Shown here: piece by piece, positions 45,102 to 54,783 of the stretch | Numbering within the stretch: the first letter of the stretch is position 1 | Layout: the number at the start of each line of letters is the position of its first letter | NCBI GenBank assembly: GCA_021153285.1 | Contig: JAGKTT010000003.1 | Span: 22,709 to 86,708 of the forward strand | Reading direction: 5' to 3' | Length of the DNA: 64,000 nt | From: Bacteroidia bacterium | GTDB taxonomy: Bacteria; Bacteroidota; Bacteroidia; Bacteroidales; UBA932 | Made by a program: the position numbers and the translations under genes | Notes under the pieces: generated by a model | The model's database searches: none | Told to the model about the DNA's origin: nothing | What the model saw: only the letters and a program-made list of their open reading frames with translations

Positions 45102-47447
45102 ATGGAAATCAGCATATCGGACGAGCTCAGCTCGATAATAAATTTCTCCAGGGAAGAGGCAATGAGGACCGGCAGTTACGGAATTGCACCGGACCATCTC
45201 TTTCTTGGAATCATACGTCATAGGGAAAACACCGCTGTGGATGCTCTCAGAGGCGCGATGATCGATATCGACGAGATGAAACAGTTCATAGACGAGAAGA
45301 TATTCACCAATGAACATATCCCCTACTCTGACATCGACAAGATCTCATTCTCCAGAGGTACGCAGAACGTATTGAGTTTCACGATATTGGAAGCCACTAA
45401 ACTTCGCAGCGCACAAGCGTCGTCCCAGCATCTTCTGCTGGCCCTGTGCAAGTCCGGAAGCTCATACGGAAGCACTTATCTGCACGATCTGGGAGTCGAC
45501 TATATGCACATCTACAAATATCTGGACCGAAACGAGCTGCTGGACAAAGACACAGCCGTCCAACAGGAAGAAAATGCGGCAGATAATACGGAAGATGTCC
45601 CTCATATACGGATCCGTGCCGTTTCCGCAGAAGAAAAAAAGGATGAGCCTCAGATCCCGCCTCTTGAAGAATTCGGATACGACATAACCAAGGCTGCCCG
45701 CGAAGGGAAGCTGGACCCACTTGTAGGAAGGGAAGATGAAATACAGAGAGTGATACAGATTCTCGGACGTCGCAGAAAGAACAACCCGATGCTGGTCGGC
45801 GATCCGGGAGTCGGCAAATCAGCTATCGTGGAAGGTATTGCCATTAAGATCGTAACAGGGGACATACCACCCGTACTTGCAGACAAGAGGCTGATATCCT
45901 TGGATTTAGGTTCAATAGTAGCCGGTACCAAATATCGCGGAGATTTCGAAAAGAGACTCAAATCAATCATCAATGAGGTCGCTCAGAGTCCTGATGTGAT
46001 ATTGTTCATAGATGAATTCCACACTATCGTGGGAGCAGGAGGAGCATCCGGCAGTCTGGATGCTGCAAATATGCTCAAGCCGGCTCTGGCGCGAGGTGAC
46101 ATCCAATGTATCGGCGCCACCACCCTGGACGAATTCAGGAAAATCGTGGAAAAGGACGGAGCTCTCGACAGAAGATTCCAGAAGATCATCGTGGAGCATA
46201 CGGATATCCCTCAGTCTATATCGATCCTCGACAGACTAAAGACCAATTACGAGAAGCACCACAATGTGATATATACTGACGAGGCGATCGAAGCCTGCGT
46301 AAGGATGTCGGACCGCTACATCACAGACCGCTGCCTCCCAGACAAGGCAATCGATGCGATGGACGAGGCCGGTTCGATGGTAAGGCTGAAGAATCCGAAA
46401 AGGACAGGGTATGTAAGCGCCGAAGATGTAGCTTCAATCATATCCAAGATGACCGGAATACCGTCAGGAAGGATTGCTGAAGGTGAGGGAAACAAGCTTA
46501 TGAAGATGAAGGCCAAGCTTCAGGGTCGCATCATCGGACAGGATGAGGCAATCGACAAGGTCGTCCGCGCCATTCAGAGAAACCGTGCTGGAATCAAGGA
46601 TCCCGGTAAACCGATCGGCACATTTCTGTTCTTCGGTCCTACAGGAGTGGGCAAGACTCAGCTCGCCAAGGCATTGGCCGAGTATCTCTTTGACTCTGAG
46701 GACAATATCATTCGTCTGGATATGAGCGAATATATGGAGAAATTCAATGTCTCCAGACTCATCGGAGCTCCTCCGGGGTATGTCGGATTCGAAGAAGGTG
46801 GACAGCTGAGCGAGCGTGTCAGAAGGAAACCTTACTGCGTGGTTCTTCTCGACGAAATCGAGAAGGCACATCCTGATGTATTCAATGTACTGCTGCAGGT
46901 TATGGACGAAGGCCGTCTGACCGACAGCACAGGAAGAACCGTAAGTTTCAGAAACACAATTGTGATAATGACATCCAACGTCGGCAGCCGTGAACTTGAC
47001 GAATACGGCAGTGGAGTGGGCTTCAGCACTTCCGGAAGAAATGTTCAGGGCAATAGGAAGGCTGTTCTGGAAAAGGCCGTCAAAAAGGCATTCCCGCCTG
47101 AATTCATCAACAGGGTGGACGAGCAGATCTTCTTCAATTCTCTCACAAAGGAAAATATAGAGAAGATCATCGACATCGAACTGAAAGGACTCAAGCAGCG
47201 CGTGAAGGATGCAGGCTTCGAACTCACTGTAACCTCCGCTGCCAAACGTCTGACAGCAGACTCGGGATACGATCCGAGCTACGGAGCCAGACCGCTCAAG
47301 AGGGCAATACAGAGATACATAGAAGATCCTGTATCAGAGCACATCATTACCGGCAGGATGCTATCGGGAAAGAATGGCCTGAAATATACCAGAATCCGCG
47401 TGAGTCTGTCCGAAGACAAGGAAAACACCGTCGTGGAGTGGCGTTAG
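45102..47447 (+). CDS. Clp protease ATP-binding subunit (ClpA/ClpC type)
   Basis: The 781-residue protein is an AAA+ unfoldase that feeds substrates to ClpP. It has a Clp N-domain (residues 1-140, two repeats), a linker, and two AAA+ modules with Walker A motifs GDPGVGKSA and GPTGVGKTQ. The ClpP-binding loop is represented by GSGVGFSTS. Between the modules there is no coiled-coil middle domain with a UVR motif as in ClpC of Firmicutes, so the layout is closer to ClpA, although the N-domain and signatures are of the ClpC-like branch used by Bacteroidota. No ClpS or ClpP gene is near. Its stop overlaps that of a small ORF on the opposite strand. Confidence 0.93.
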   Translation: MEISISDELSSIINFSREEAMRTGSYGIAPDHLFLGIIRHRENTAVDALRGAMIDIDEMKQFIDEKIFTNEHIPYSDIDKISFSRGTQNVLSFTILEATKLRSAQASSQHLLLALCKSGSSYGSTYLHDLGVDYMHIYKYLDRNELLDKDTAVQQEENAADNTEDVPHIRIRAVSAEEKKDEPQIPPLEEFGYDITKAAREGKLDPLVGREDEIQRVIQILGRRRKNNPMLVGDPGVGKSAIVEGIAIKIVTGDIPPVLADKRLISLDLGSIVAGTKYRGDFEKRLKSIINEVAQSPDVILFIDEFHTIVGAGGASGSLDAANMLKPALARGDIQCIGATTLDEFRKIVEKDGALDRRFQKIIVEHTDIPQSISILDRLKTNYEKHHNVIYTDEAIEACVRMSDRYITDRCLPDKAIDAMDEAGSMVRLKNPKRTGYVSAEDVASIISKMTGIPSGRIAEGEGNKLMKMKAKLQGRIIGQDEAIDKVVRAIQRNRAGIKDPGKPIGTFLFFGPTGVGKTQLAKALAEYLFDSEDNIIRLDMSEYMEKFNVSRLIGAPPGYVGFEEGGQLSERVRRKPYCVVLLDEIEKAHPDVFNVLLQVMDEGRLTDSTGRTVSFRNTIVIMTSNVGSRELDEYGSGVGFSTSGRNVQGNRKAVLEKAVKKAFPPEFINRVDEQIFFNSLTKENIEKIIDIELKGLKQRVKDAGFELTVTSAAKRLTADSGYDPSYGARPLKRAIQRYIEDPVSEHIITGRMLSGKNGLKYTRIRVSLSEDKENTVVEWR

Positions 47448-47566
47448 GCGATATTGAAATCCATCATTTCCAGCCCCATATCATCTATCATATCCACGAG
47501 AGTCCTGTAAGATGTTTCAGAAGAGATCATCGAACTGATGAAAGAGAGAGTGTTATCTGTATTCAT
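47444..47566 (-). CDS. Possible small protein of 40 residues
   Basis: The open frame MNTDNTLSFISSMISSETSY... is 40 residues, acidic, with a hydrophobic centre and no recognised domain. Its TAA stop overlaps the clp TAG stop tail to tail (TTAG). An AAAGGA stretch stands just before the ATG at 47566. It fills the only gap between clp and the HAD gene. No homologue is recognised; it may be a chance frame. Confidence 0.3.
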   Translation of the reverse strand: MNTDNTLSFISSMISSETSYRTLVDMIDDMGLEMMDFNIA

Positions 47567-47661
47567 ATCCTTTAGTTTTAAGGGTTCATCCGTTTTGTTG
47601 ATGCAAAGATAAAGGCACATTGTGCCATTACACAGCACAACAGCATAATATACTGCAAAAA

Positions 47662-48327
47662 ATGATAAAACTTATAATTTTTGATCTGGACGGTACACTG
47701 CTGGACACCCGGGAGGATATAGCTGATGCCTGCAACTACGCTCTGAGAATGTGCGGACATCCGGAAAGGGATCTGACAGAGTACAATATGCTGGTAGGGC
47801 GTGGAATATACAATCTTTTCCGCGGTGCCCTGCCTCCGGAAAGCCGTAGTGATGAAAGTGTTTTAGAAATGAAAAGCCATTTCGTCCCTTATTATAATTC
47901 CCATATCTGCGACAAGACAGAGCCGTACACAGGAATCATAGAAATGCTGGATATTCTTGCAAAGGAAGGCATCACATTTGCCATTGCATCGAACAAATAT
48001 CAGGAAGGAACTGAAATACTTGTAAAAAAACTTCTGAGCAGGTACGGTTTTATCAGGATTCTGGGACAAAGGGACAACAAGCCCATCAAACCAGATCCAG
48101 AAATCATAAATGAAATAATGTCAGACATTCCTGGAATCAAAGCGGAAGAAGTAATATATTGCGGTGACTCTGACGTAGATATGCAGACTGGAATCAACGC
48201 AGGCATAAAGACAATCGGCGTCACCTGGGGATTCCGGACCAGAGAAGAACTCAGGGCTTATGATCCTTGGCTCCTGGCTGAGAAACCGGAAGAAATTTCC
48301 GCAGCAGTGGTAACCTATTCAGAATAA
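47662..48327 (+). CDS. HAD-family phosphatase (phosphoglycolate phosphatase-like)
   Basis: The 221-residue cytoplasmic enzyme begins with the HAD motif I FDLDGTLLDTR (nucleophile Asp9, acid/base Asp11), followed by a four-helix cap. Motif II is the IASNK segment, the lysine of motif III lies in KPIKPDPE, and motif IV is YCGDSDVDMQTG. This pattern suits Gph/PgmB-like phosphatases; glycolate phosphate, pyrophosphate or sugar phosphates are all possible substrates. The ATG at 47662 was chosen over an upstream start that adds 14 residues before the HAD strand. The next gene starts about 30 bases on. Confidence 0.9.
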   Translation: MIKLIIFDLDGTLLDTREDIADACNYALRMCGHPERDLTEYNMLVGRGIYNLFRGALPPESRSDESVLEMKSHFVPYYNSHICDKTEPYTGIIEMLDILAKEGITFAIASNKYQEGTEILVKKLLSRYGFIRILGQRDNKPIKPDPEIINEIMSDIPGIKAEEVIYCGDSDVDMQTGINAGIKTIGVTWGFRTREELRAYDPWLLAEKPEEISAAVVTYSE

Positions 48328-48357
48328 AAGCATAACTTTGTGACAAAGAATACAGAT

Positions 48358-49521
48358 ATGGAACAGAGTGAAAGATACACGGACAAGCTGGCCAAATATA
48401 TCATTGCTGCGGCAGGAATAGGAATCATCGGCGCACTCTGCTGGTATTTCAGAAGCGTCATCATATATATCCTGGCAGCAGTAGTGGTCTCGCTCATTGC
48501 CAAGCCGGTGATGGGAGGACTGCAAAAGATTAGGATCAAGGGAAAGAAAGCACCTGACTGGTTCCTTGCCGCATTCTCTCTGACTCTTGTCATTACAATC
48601 ATTCTGACGATCCTGACTCTGATCATACCTATCGTAAGCGGAATCCTTAAAGGCATATCCTTTGGTAACATAGAGAATGCAGCCGGACAGATAGCTGTCC
48701 CCCTTTCACATCTGAACGATTTTCTAAAAAGCACATTCCCGCAGCTGGGCAATGAATTCCGGATCGAGATGCTTCTGGGTCAGGAACTTCAGAAACTGTT
48801 CGACGCATCAGCCATTTCCTCGATGATAGGCTCTGCCACATCCTTCCTGACAAGCCTCGGCATAGGCTTATTCTCGGTGATCTTCATAGGTTTCTTCTTC
48901 ATCAAGGATGACGGACTTTTTACCGAGATTGTCTGCGCTCTTGTTCCCGACAAGCACGAAAAGAATACAGAAAAGGCTATTGCTGACATAGGTCATCTGC
49001 TTTCACGCTATTTCATCGGAGTGATGATAGAGGTCTGCGGAGTAGCTCTCCTGAACTTCCTCGGACTGCTCCTCATAGCCAGAATGGGCTTTAACGCGGC
49101 TATAGGAATCGCATTCCTGACAGGTATCCTGAACATAATTCCTTATGTCGGTCCGCTTATGGGAGGAGTCCTCGGCACGTTATTATGCCTTATCCTGAAA
49201 TACAGCAGCATTACACCTTTAGGTCTGGATGTAAGTTTCTGGATGTTCACAGTCATCCTGATAGCCATATTCTGCTTCACTCAGCTGGTAGACAACTTCC
49301 TCTACCAGCCTCTAATATATTCTACAAGTATTAAATCCAAGCCTCTGGAAATCTTCATTGTCCTTCTCATCGTAGGACATATGGGAGGTCCTCTGTCAAT
49401 GATTATCGCAATTCCTTGCTACACAGTGGTCAGAGTCATCGCCTTCCGATTCTTCAGACGGTATAAGGCTATCAGAAGACTTATCCCGTCCGAGAGGCTG
49501 ATTAGCGGAGATACTGAATAA
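48358..49521 (+). CDS. AI-2E family transporter (UPF0118)
   Basis: The 387-residue inner-membrane protein belongs to the AI-2E family: two N-terminal helix pairs, a soluble amphipathic section (about residues 110-160) and a C-terminal block of helices with GILNIIPYVGPLMGGVLG and DNFLYQPLIYSTSIKSKPLEIFIVLLI, the best-kept segments. TqsA in Escherichia coli is linked to export of autoinducer-2; other members act as Na+/H+ antiporters, so substrate is unclear. The ATG at 48358 is preferred to a GTG 18 bases upstream. It lies in a plus-strand run with the HAD and esterase genes. Confidence 0.9.
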   Translation: MEQSERYTDKLAKYIIAAAGIGIIGALCWYFRSVIIYILAAVVVSLIAKPVMGGLQKIRIKGKKAPDWFLAAFSLTLVITIILTILTLIIPIVSGILKGISFGNIENAAGQIAVPLSHLNDFLKSTFPQLGNEFRIEMLLGQELQKLFDASAISSMIGSATSFLTSLGIGLFSVIFIGFFFIKDDGLFTEIVCALVPDKHEKNTEKAIADIGHLLSRYFIGVMIEVCGVALLNFLGLLLIARMGFNAAIGIAFLTGILNIIPYVGPLMGGVLGTLLCLILKYSSITPLGLDVSFWMFTVILIAIFCFTQLVDNFLYQPLIYSTSIKSKPLEIFIVLLIVGHMGGPLSMIIAIPCYTVVRVIAFRFFRRYKAIRRLIPSERLISGDTE

Positions 49522-49532
49522 CACAATTGATT

Positions 49533-50495
49533 ATGATAAAGAAACTATTGATCATTGCAGCAATAACAATGGCTGGAATCACAAGCGAAGATATGCTGGC
49601 CCAGGAGCACAGCATAACACCTGACGGAACATACCTTTTCGTACAGAGAGACACCTGCGACCTTTTTATGGATGTTTACAACCCTGCATCCGGAAGCAAT
49701 ACCACTGCATTCGGGCTGGAGAAACCGACAGTGATATTTATGTTCGGTGGCGGATTCATCGGAGGAACCAGAGATGATGCTGATTACCATAAATGGTTCA
49801 GACAGATGACCGAAAACGGTTATAGAGTCATTTCTATCGACTATCGCCTGGGGCTTAAAGGCTCGAATAAAGTGGGAGTAGCGCAGGTGAATGTTCTGGA
49901 CAAGGCCATCCATATGGCAGTAGAAGACCTTTTCAGCGCGACAAACTTCATCCTTGACAATGCCGACCAGTTCGGCGTAAGACCTGACAATATCGTGATC
50001 AGCGGTTCTTCAGCAGGAGCCATTACTGTAATGCAGGCTGAATATGAAATCGCAAACAATACAGCCTGGGCATCAGTGCTCCCTGCAGGATTCAATTACG
50101 CCGGAGTGATGTCTTTCTCGGGAGCGATACTCTCAAGAGAAGGCAAAGTGGACTTCAAGAACGAGCCTTGTCCTACCTTTATGCTTCACGGCACTTCAGA
50201 CAAGCTCGTTCCTTACAATCAGATCAAGCTGTTCAATCTCGGATTCTTCGGAGGTGGAAAGCTCGTGGACAGATTCAAGAAATATGGTCTGAACTACAAT
50301 ATGTTCCACTTTGTCGACTATGGTCACGAGATCGCGGAATCAATGGGCACTACTCTTGACCTTCAGATCAAGTTCCTGGAAACCAATGTAATGCAGAAGA
50401 AGATGCGAATCGTGGAAGCTTGGATCGATGACCCTGACGTATTTAAAGGGGCAGGTCCTCAGTCCAGAAAGGAACTCTACGGAAACCAGCATTGA
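49533..50495 (+). CDS. Exported alpha/beta-hydrolase (esterase-like)
   Basis: The 320-residue protein has a signal peptide (cleavage near MLAQ) and an alpha/beta-hydrolase fold. The oxyanion segment is VIFMFGGGFIGG, the nucleophile elbow is ISGSSAGA with the central serine, and the histidine is in FVDYGHEIAE; the acid is likely in LHGTSDKLVPY. This resembles acetyl-/carboxylesterases of the BD-FAE type that remove acyl groups from plant polysaccharides, but no specificity can be read. The ATG at 49533 replaces an in-frame TTG two codons earlier. It follows the AI-2E gene by 11 bases. Confidence 0.88.
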   Translation: MIKKLLIIAAITMAGITSEDMLAQEHSITPDGTYLFVQRDTCDLFMDVYNPASGSNTTAFGLEKPTVIFMFGGGFIGGTRDDADYHKWFRQMTENGYRVISIDYRLGLKGSNKVGVAQVNVLDKAIHMAVEDLFSATNFILDNADQFGVRPDNIVISGSSAGAITVMQAEYEIANNTAWASVLPAGFNYAGVMSFSGAILSREGKVDFKNEPCPTFMLHGTSDKLVPYNQIKLFNLGFFGGGKLVDRFKKYGLNYNMFHFVDYGHEIAESMGTTLDLQIKFLETNVMQKKMRIVEAWIDDPDVFKGAGPQSRKELYGNQH

Positions 50496-50498
50496 TAG

Positions 50499-50543
50499 AA
50501 TAACAACAGAGGGTGACTGACTTAGTCACCCTCTGTTGTTATT
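50499..50543. terminator. 20-bp perfect-stem bidirectional terminator
   Basis: The arms 50499-50518 and 50524-50543 are exact reverse complements around a 5-base loop. It lies between the convergent esterase and phosphorylase genes. Confidence 0.88.
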
Positions 50544-50550
50544 CTGAGAC

Positions 50551-51420
50551 TTATTCTGCAAGTTTATCAAGTACAAGTTCCACAAGTTTTCTGACCTGTG
50601 GCTTGTAGTCAGGATTGCTTGCCTTATGATGTCGGTGTGCAATGATGCAGCAGACTGTTCCGGCATTGTGTCCCAGATGCGCCGCAATTCCGGCGATCGC
50701 TGATCCTTCCATCTCAAAGTTTGTGACTTTAAGGTCATTGAAACGGAACGACTCGAATGTATCGAGCATATCCGGCATTGCAAGAGGCATCCTGATGACT
50801 CGACCCTGAGGACCATAGAATCCGGAAGCTGCAATGGTCATTCCGGGAACTGTACACTCTCTGAAAAGCTCCGACATCTTCTCACCCGCCTTTACGAAAT
50901 AAGGATCCGGAAGGTGCCTGTTCCATCCTGTATGTTTCTTGAAGGCCTCCTCGATATCCAGAAGAGCAATCCTGTCACGGTCCGCATACCAGTTCAGGAG
51001 GCCATCACAGCCCACTGAAATATGAGAGAAGACGAAGGCTCCGAGAGGTATCTCCGGCTGAATGGCGCCTGATGTGCCGATACGGATGATATTGAGCGTA
51101 CGATGCTCCGGCTTCACTTCACGTGTCTCGAAATCTACATTTGCGAGGGCGTCAAGCTCATTCATAACAATATCGATATTGTCCGTACCTATACCTGTAG
51201 AAAGAGCTGTTATCCTTACTCCCTTATATTTTCCAGTCACAGACACAAATTCACGTGAGGAATGTCTGAATTCCTTTTCCTCGAAATATTCCGCAATCAT
51301 ATCTACGCGGCCTGGATCTCCGACAAGAATTACATTGTCGGCAAGTTCCTCAGGACGAAGGTGAAGATGAAACACCGATCCGTCCCCATTGATTATCAGT
51401 TCTGATTCTGCGATTCTCAT
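50551..51420 (-). CDS. Nucleoside phosphorylase (uridine phosphorylase type)
   Basis: The 289-residue enzyme belongs to the PNP/UDP family I, which splits nucleosides with phosphate into base and ribose 1-phosphate. Signs are the N-terminal VILVGDPGRVDMIAEYF phosphate-binding segment, ALSTGIGTDNIDIVMNEL, IRIGTSGAI with the conserved threonine-serine and NFEMEGSAIAG carrying the ribose-binding Met-Glu pair. The length is longer than the usual 250 by a C-terminal helix. It reads most like the uridine phosphorylase branch, but purine use is not excluded. The upstream region contains an 82-bp tandem repeat. Confidence 0.9.
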   Translation of the reverse strand: MRIAESELIINGDGSVFHLHLRPEELADNVILVGDPGRVDMIAEYFEEKEFRHSSREFVSVTGKYKGVRITALSTGIGTDNIDIVMNELDALANVDFETREVKPEHRTLNIIRIGTSGAIQPEIPLGAFVFSHISVGCDGLLNWYADRDRIALLDIEEAFKKHTGWNRHLPDPYFVKAGEKMSELFRECTVPGMTIAASGFYGPQGRVIRMPLAMPDMLDTFESFRFNDLKVTNFEMEGSAIAGIAAHLGHNAGTVCCIIAHRHHKASNPDYKPQVRKLVELVLDKLAE

Positions 51421-51454
51421 ATTCTCTAAAATTATCTTTCAATACTATTTTTTC

Positions 51455-51634
51455 CTCAAATGTCACGATTTCGAAAGGCATCTTATGAATATGAGAATAT
51501 ATTCACGCTACCCTCCTCCTAAATCAATATTGTTTTCTCAAATGTCACGATTTCGAAAGGCATCTTATGAATATGAGAATATATTCACGCTACCCTCCTC
51601 CTAAATCAATATTGTTTTCTCAAATGTCACGATT
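51455..51634. repeat. 82-bp tandem repeat, 2.2 copies
   Basis: Two copies, 51455-51536 and 51537-51618, appear identical over 82 bases, and a third begins at 51619 with the first 16 bases (CTCAAATGTCACGATT). The unit contains an imperfect dyad (GAATATGAGAATATATTC). It lies upstream of the phosphorylase gene and of the divergent DUF4293 gene. An open frame across it is just the repeat read through. Confidence 0.93.
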
Positions 51635-51686
51635 GAGGAATTGTGCCATTATTTTGCCAAATATAGTTTTTTCTGTCGAAAATTCC

Positions 51687-51694
51687 TATTTTTG
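51687..51694 (+). promoter_or_regulatory. -7 promoter element of the DUF4293 gene
   Basis: TATTTTTG matches TAnnTTTG and lies 25 bases before the start codon. The -33 position has only a T-rich stretch. Confidence 0.45.
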
Positions 51695-51719
51695 TTAGAT
51701 AATCACAATATTGACAATT

Positions 51720-52151
51720 ATGTGGCAAAGAATCCAGACATTATACTTCGGCATCGCGACCGCACTCATCTTTTCTATGTTCTTCTACATATTCGCGACC
51801 ATCATAGGTCCGGACGGAGCAGAGGTAACTATCAGATATTCTGAAAAAATGCCATACCTGGTTTTGATGATTATGCTGATAACCGCCCATATCGCAGCGA
51901 CTGCCAGCTTCAAGGCATTCTTCCTTCAGGCAAGAGTGGGAGTGATTGCCGGACTGCTGGCAATAGGATTCCAGATATGGCTGGGAATAGACATCCTGCT
52001 CAACCGTCACGAAATGTCATTCTCAATTACAGCACTTTTCCCTCTTGCTGCTGCATTCCTTGACTTCATTGCTGCCAGAAAATCACTTGTAGACGAGATG
52101 ACTGTCCAGGCTGTCAAAAGTACAAGAAAAGCAAACAGGAAAAGGAAATAA
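51720..52151 (+). CDS. DUF4293 membrane protein
   Basis: The 143-residue protein starts with WQRIQTLYFGIAT, the conserved N-terminus of the DUF4293 family found in Bacteroidota. Four membrane segments are predicted and a basic tail (STRKANRKRK) ends the protein. Function is unknown. The ATG at 51720 was selected for that match; three residues of upstream frame are possible. It is convergent with the FabZ-like gene, only three bases apart. Confidence 0.88.
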   Translation: MWQRIQTLYFGIATALIFSMFFYIFATIIGPDGAEVTIRYSEKMPYLVLMIMLITAHIAATASFKAFFLQARVGVIAGLLAIGFQIWLGIDILLNRHEMSFSITALFPLAAAFLDFIAARKSLVDEMTVQAVKSTRKANRKRK

Positions 52152-52154
52152 CGA

Positions 52155-52598
52155 TTATAAAAGAGCAAAGGTCAGATCTCCCTTGCAACACAAACCGCCA
52201 TCAACATAAAGGGCCGCTTGACAAAAGAAGAGCGGCCCTCTCTTGTTTTTAAGCCTTGCAGTAACTTCGCAAAGATCACCGGGCTTCACCGTCTGTCTGA
52301 AACGCACATTATCAATGCCGGTATATAGAGGTATCTTCCCTACGATCTCATCCTTCACAAGAAGCGCACAGCTCTGAGCCATAATCTCGCAAAGAATGAC
52401 ACCCGGCACGATAGGGCTGTCAGGAAAATGACCCTGACAGAAAAATTCATCTTCCTTGATTCTATACCTGGCGTGACAGATTCCATTCTCCTCTATATCG
52501 ATTTCATCCACCAGTAGCATAGGCTCGCGATGAGGAAGATATTTTTTCAGCTCTCCTCTTTTCACCCGCTTATCCGATATATTTTCTGAATACGACAC
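52155..52598 (-). CDS. 3-hydroxyacyl-ACP dehydratase (FabZ-like)
   Basis: The 147-residue hotdog-fold protein matches FabZ: LPHREPMLLVDEI at the start, and the active-site histidine in GHFPDSPIVPGVI followed by the glutamate in CEIMAQS. It would dehydrate 3-hydroxyacyl-ACP in fatty acid elongation. It is the last gene of the fabK-fabF-fabZ series and overlaps fabF by 29 bases. Because genomes of this group usually have another FabZ fused to LpxC, this copy may be specialised, but that gene is not in the window. Confidence 0.88.
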   Translation of the reverse strand: MSYSENISDKRVKRGELKKYLPHREPMLLVDEIDIEENGICHARYRIKEDEFFCQGHFPDSPIVPGVILCEIMAQSCALLVKDEIVGKIPLYTGIDNVRFRQTVKPGDLCEVTARLKNKRGPLFFCQAALYVDGGLCCKGDLTFALL

Positions 52599-53820
52599 AG
52601 CTGTTATGGCCTCCGAATCCCAGAGAATCAGACATCGCTATAGTAAGATCTGCCTTCACCGGACGATTAGGAGTATAATCAAGGTCACATTCCGGATCCA
52701 CTTCATCAAGATTTATTGTCGGAGGAACAATTCCTTCCTTGAGAGCCATTACCGTTGCCACGGCTTCAGCAGCTCCTGCCGCTCCCAGCATATGTCCGAT
52801 AGATCCCTTGATTGAACTGATATGCGCTTTGTACGCATCTTCTCCGAGTGCATTTTTAAACGCCAGGGTCTCCGACACATCATTAAGAGCCGTGCCTGTT
52901 CCGTGGGCATTGATGTAAAGCACATCATCCGATGTGTATCCGGCCTCATCAAGAGCCTGTCTGAATGCTGCCGCCTGGGTGATTCCATCCGGACGTGGAG
53001 CAGTCACGTGATGAGCATCACAGGTATTGCCATATCCACAGACTTCTGCAAGAATCTCCGCCCCGCGAGCTATTGCGTGTTCGTATTCCTCCAGAACAAG
53101 AATAGCCGCACCCTCAGACATAACGAAGCCACCACGATTCTTATTGAAAGGAAGGGATGCATACTTAGGGTCCTCCGAACGTGACAAGGCCTTTGCATTG
53201 GCAAAACCGGCAATTCCTAAAGGAAGGATGACCGCTTCTGCACCACCGGCGATAATCGCATCGGCATAACCGTGCTTGATGGCTCTATAAGCCTCACCGA
53301 TAGCGTGAGTGGATGTAGAGCAGGCGGTAGAAACCGGAAGACAAGGACCACAGGCATTGTTTCTTATTGCGATATTGCCAGCTGCAATATTGGCAATCAT
53401 AGTTGGGACAAAAAGAGGTGAAACCCACTTCGGTCCTTCACTGAGAATCTTTTCAGTCTCTCTGACCTGAGTAGAGAATCCTCCGATACCTGAGCCGACA
53501 TAAACTCCCAGTCTGAAAGGGTCAATATTGCCATCCGCTGCCGAAGAGAGACCTGACTGATTCATTGCCTGCCAGGCAGCTGCCACCGCATATACACTGA
53601 ATTTATCCTGTTTTCTTGCAAAAGATGTCTCGATTCCGTAATCAGCCGGATTAAAATCCTTCACTTCTCCCGCAATTTTCACAGGAAGGTCGTCAGTCGG
53701 TATTGATCTGATAAAATCTATTCCGCAAACTCCGTCAAGAAGGTTATTCCAATATGTAAGTACATCATTTCCGACAGGGGTGATCACACCCGTTCCTGTC
53801 ACCACTACTCTTCTGTTCAT
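52570..53820 (-). CDS. fabF: 3-oxoacyl-ACP synthase II
   Basis: The 416-residue condensing enzyme has the Cys-His-His triad of KAS I/II: Cys in VSTACSTSTHAIG, His in INAHGTGTALND and His in SIKGSIGHMLGAAGA. It extends acyl-ACP by two carbons from malonyl-ACP. Length is standard. It follows fabK by nine bases and overlaps the fabZ-like gene, so the three products are probably made together. It could instead belong to a secondary lipid pathway, but no acyl carrier protein gene is nearby. Confidence 0.94.
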   Translation of the reverse strand: MNRRVVVTGTGVITPVGNDVLTYWNNLLDGVCGIDFIRSIPTDDLPVKIAGEVKDFNPADYGIETSFARKQDKFSVYAVAAAWQAMNQSGLSSAADGNIDPFRLGVYVGSGIGGFSTQVRETEKILSEGPKWVSPLFVPTMIANIAAGNIAIRNNACGPCLPVSTACSTSTHAIGEAYRAIKHGYADAIIAGGAEAVILPLGIAGFANAKALSRSEDPKYASLPFNKNRGGFVMSEGAAILVLEEYEHAIARGAEILAEVCGYGNTCDAHHVTAPRPDGITQAAAFRQALDEAGYTSDDVLYINAHGTGTALNDVSETLAFKNALGEDAYKAHISSIKGSIGHMLGAAGAAEAVATVMALKEGIVPPTINLDEVDPECDLDYTPNRPVKADLTIAMSDSLGFGGHNSCVVFRKYIG

Positions 53821-53829
53821 TTCGTATTA

Positions 53830-54783
53830 TTACTGGTTAATGATTTTTGTATCGCAGAACTGTTCTATTATTCTTTCCGCTCCCAGAATGATATCTTCGA
53901 CAATACTTGCCGCAGGCTCTACCTCCTTGACCATTCCTGCGCATTCCCCAGCCATATAGCTGCCATCACGATCTCCTTCCTGAACGGCCTTCCTGAGTGC
54001 TCCGCTTCCAAATGACAATATATCCTCCCTATTCACGGAAGGATCCTCTTCCATCCTTGCCAATTTCTTAGAAAAAGGAGTCTTAAGAGAACGGACAGGA
54101 TGTCCAAGGCTTTTTCCTGTCACAATCGTAGATATATCTGTAGCCTTAAGAATCTTATCTTTATATTCCTGATGAACATTACACTCCCGGGCAGCCAGGA
54201 AACGGGTTCCTATCTGTACAGCATCCGCTCCCAGCATAAAGGCTGCGGCTGCCCCTCTGCCATCACAGATTCCACCAGCCGCAATTACCGGAATGTCAAG
54301 GGCATCAACAACCTGTGGTATAAGGGACATAGTATGAAGTTCTCCTACGTGTCCTCCGGACTCTGCGCCTTCCGCAACTACCGCATCAGCCCCTGCCGCC
54401 TGCATCTTTAGAGCAATGGCTACAGAAGGCACCACCGGAATCACCTTTATCCCCGCCTCCTTCCACATCTGAATATATTTGACAGGAGAACCGGCTCCCG
54501 TAGTGACGACCTTCACGCCTTCCTCCGCTACCATAGCTGCAACTTCATCAGCATTCGGAGCCTGGAGCATAATATTGACTCCGAAAGGCTTATCAGTCAG
54601 TTCACGACATTTTCTTATCTGTTCGCGAACTGCTTCAGTATCGGTATTGATGGAAGTTATGATACCCAATCCGCCGGCATTGGAAACTGCTGAAGCCAAT
54701 GAAGCATCCGCAATCCAAGCCATACCGCCTTGGAAGACAGGATATTTCAAGCCAAGTATTTCACAAATTCTGCTTTTTATCAT
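53830..54783 (-). CDS. fabK: Enoyl-ACP reductase II (FabK-type flavoprotein)
   Basis: The 317-residue flavin TIM-barrel protein fits FabK, the flavin-dependent enoyl-ACP reductase: YPVFQGGMAWIADASLASAVSNAGGLGII at the start, SGGHVGELHTM with the active-site histidine, and GTRFLAARECNVHQEYK. The nitronate monooxygenase branch shares the fold, but the position before fabF and fabZ and the ESGGHVG segment favour FabK. The ATG at 54783 gives the usual N-terminus; 12 upstream codons are possible. A -7 motif TATATTTG lies at 54806-54813 on the minus strand. Confidence 0.9.
   Translation of the reverse strand: MIKSRICEILGLKYPVFQGGMAWIADASLASAVSNAGGLGIITSINTDTEAVREQIRKCRELTDKPFGVNIMLQAPNADEVAAMVAEEGVKVVTTGAGSPVKYIQMWKEAGIKVIPVVPSVAIALKMQAAGADAVVAEGAESGGHVGELHTMSLIPQVVDALDIPVIAAGGICDGRGAAAAFMLGADAVQIGTRFLAARECNVHQEYKDKILKATDISTIVTGKSLGHPVRSLKTPFSKKLARMEEDPSVNREDILSFGSGALRKAVQEGDRDGSYMAGECAGMVKEVEPAASIVEDIILGAERIIEQFCDTKIINQ

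Noticed and set aside
51389..51604. 71-codon open frame over the 82-bp repeat
   Set aside because: The second half just repeats the first in another frame; coding is unlikely.
52210..52239. AGGGCCGCT...AGCGGCCCT inverted repeat inside the FabZ-like gene
   Set aside because: It lies in coding sequence for a conserved strand (KRGPLFFCQAALYV) and may be chance; no terminator role can be supported.
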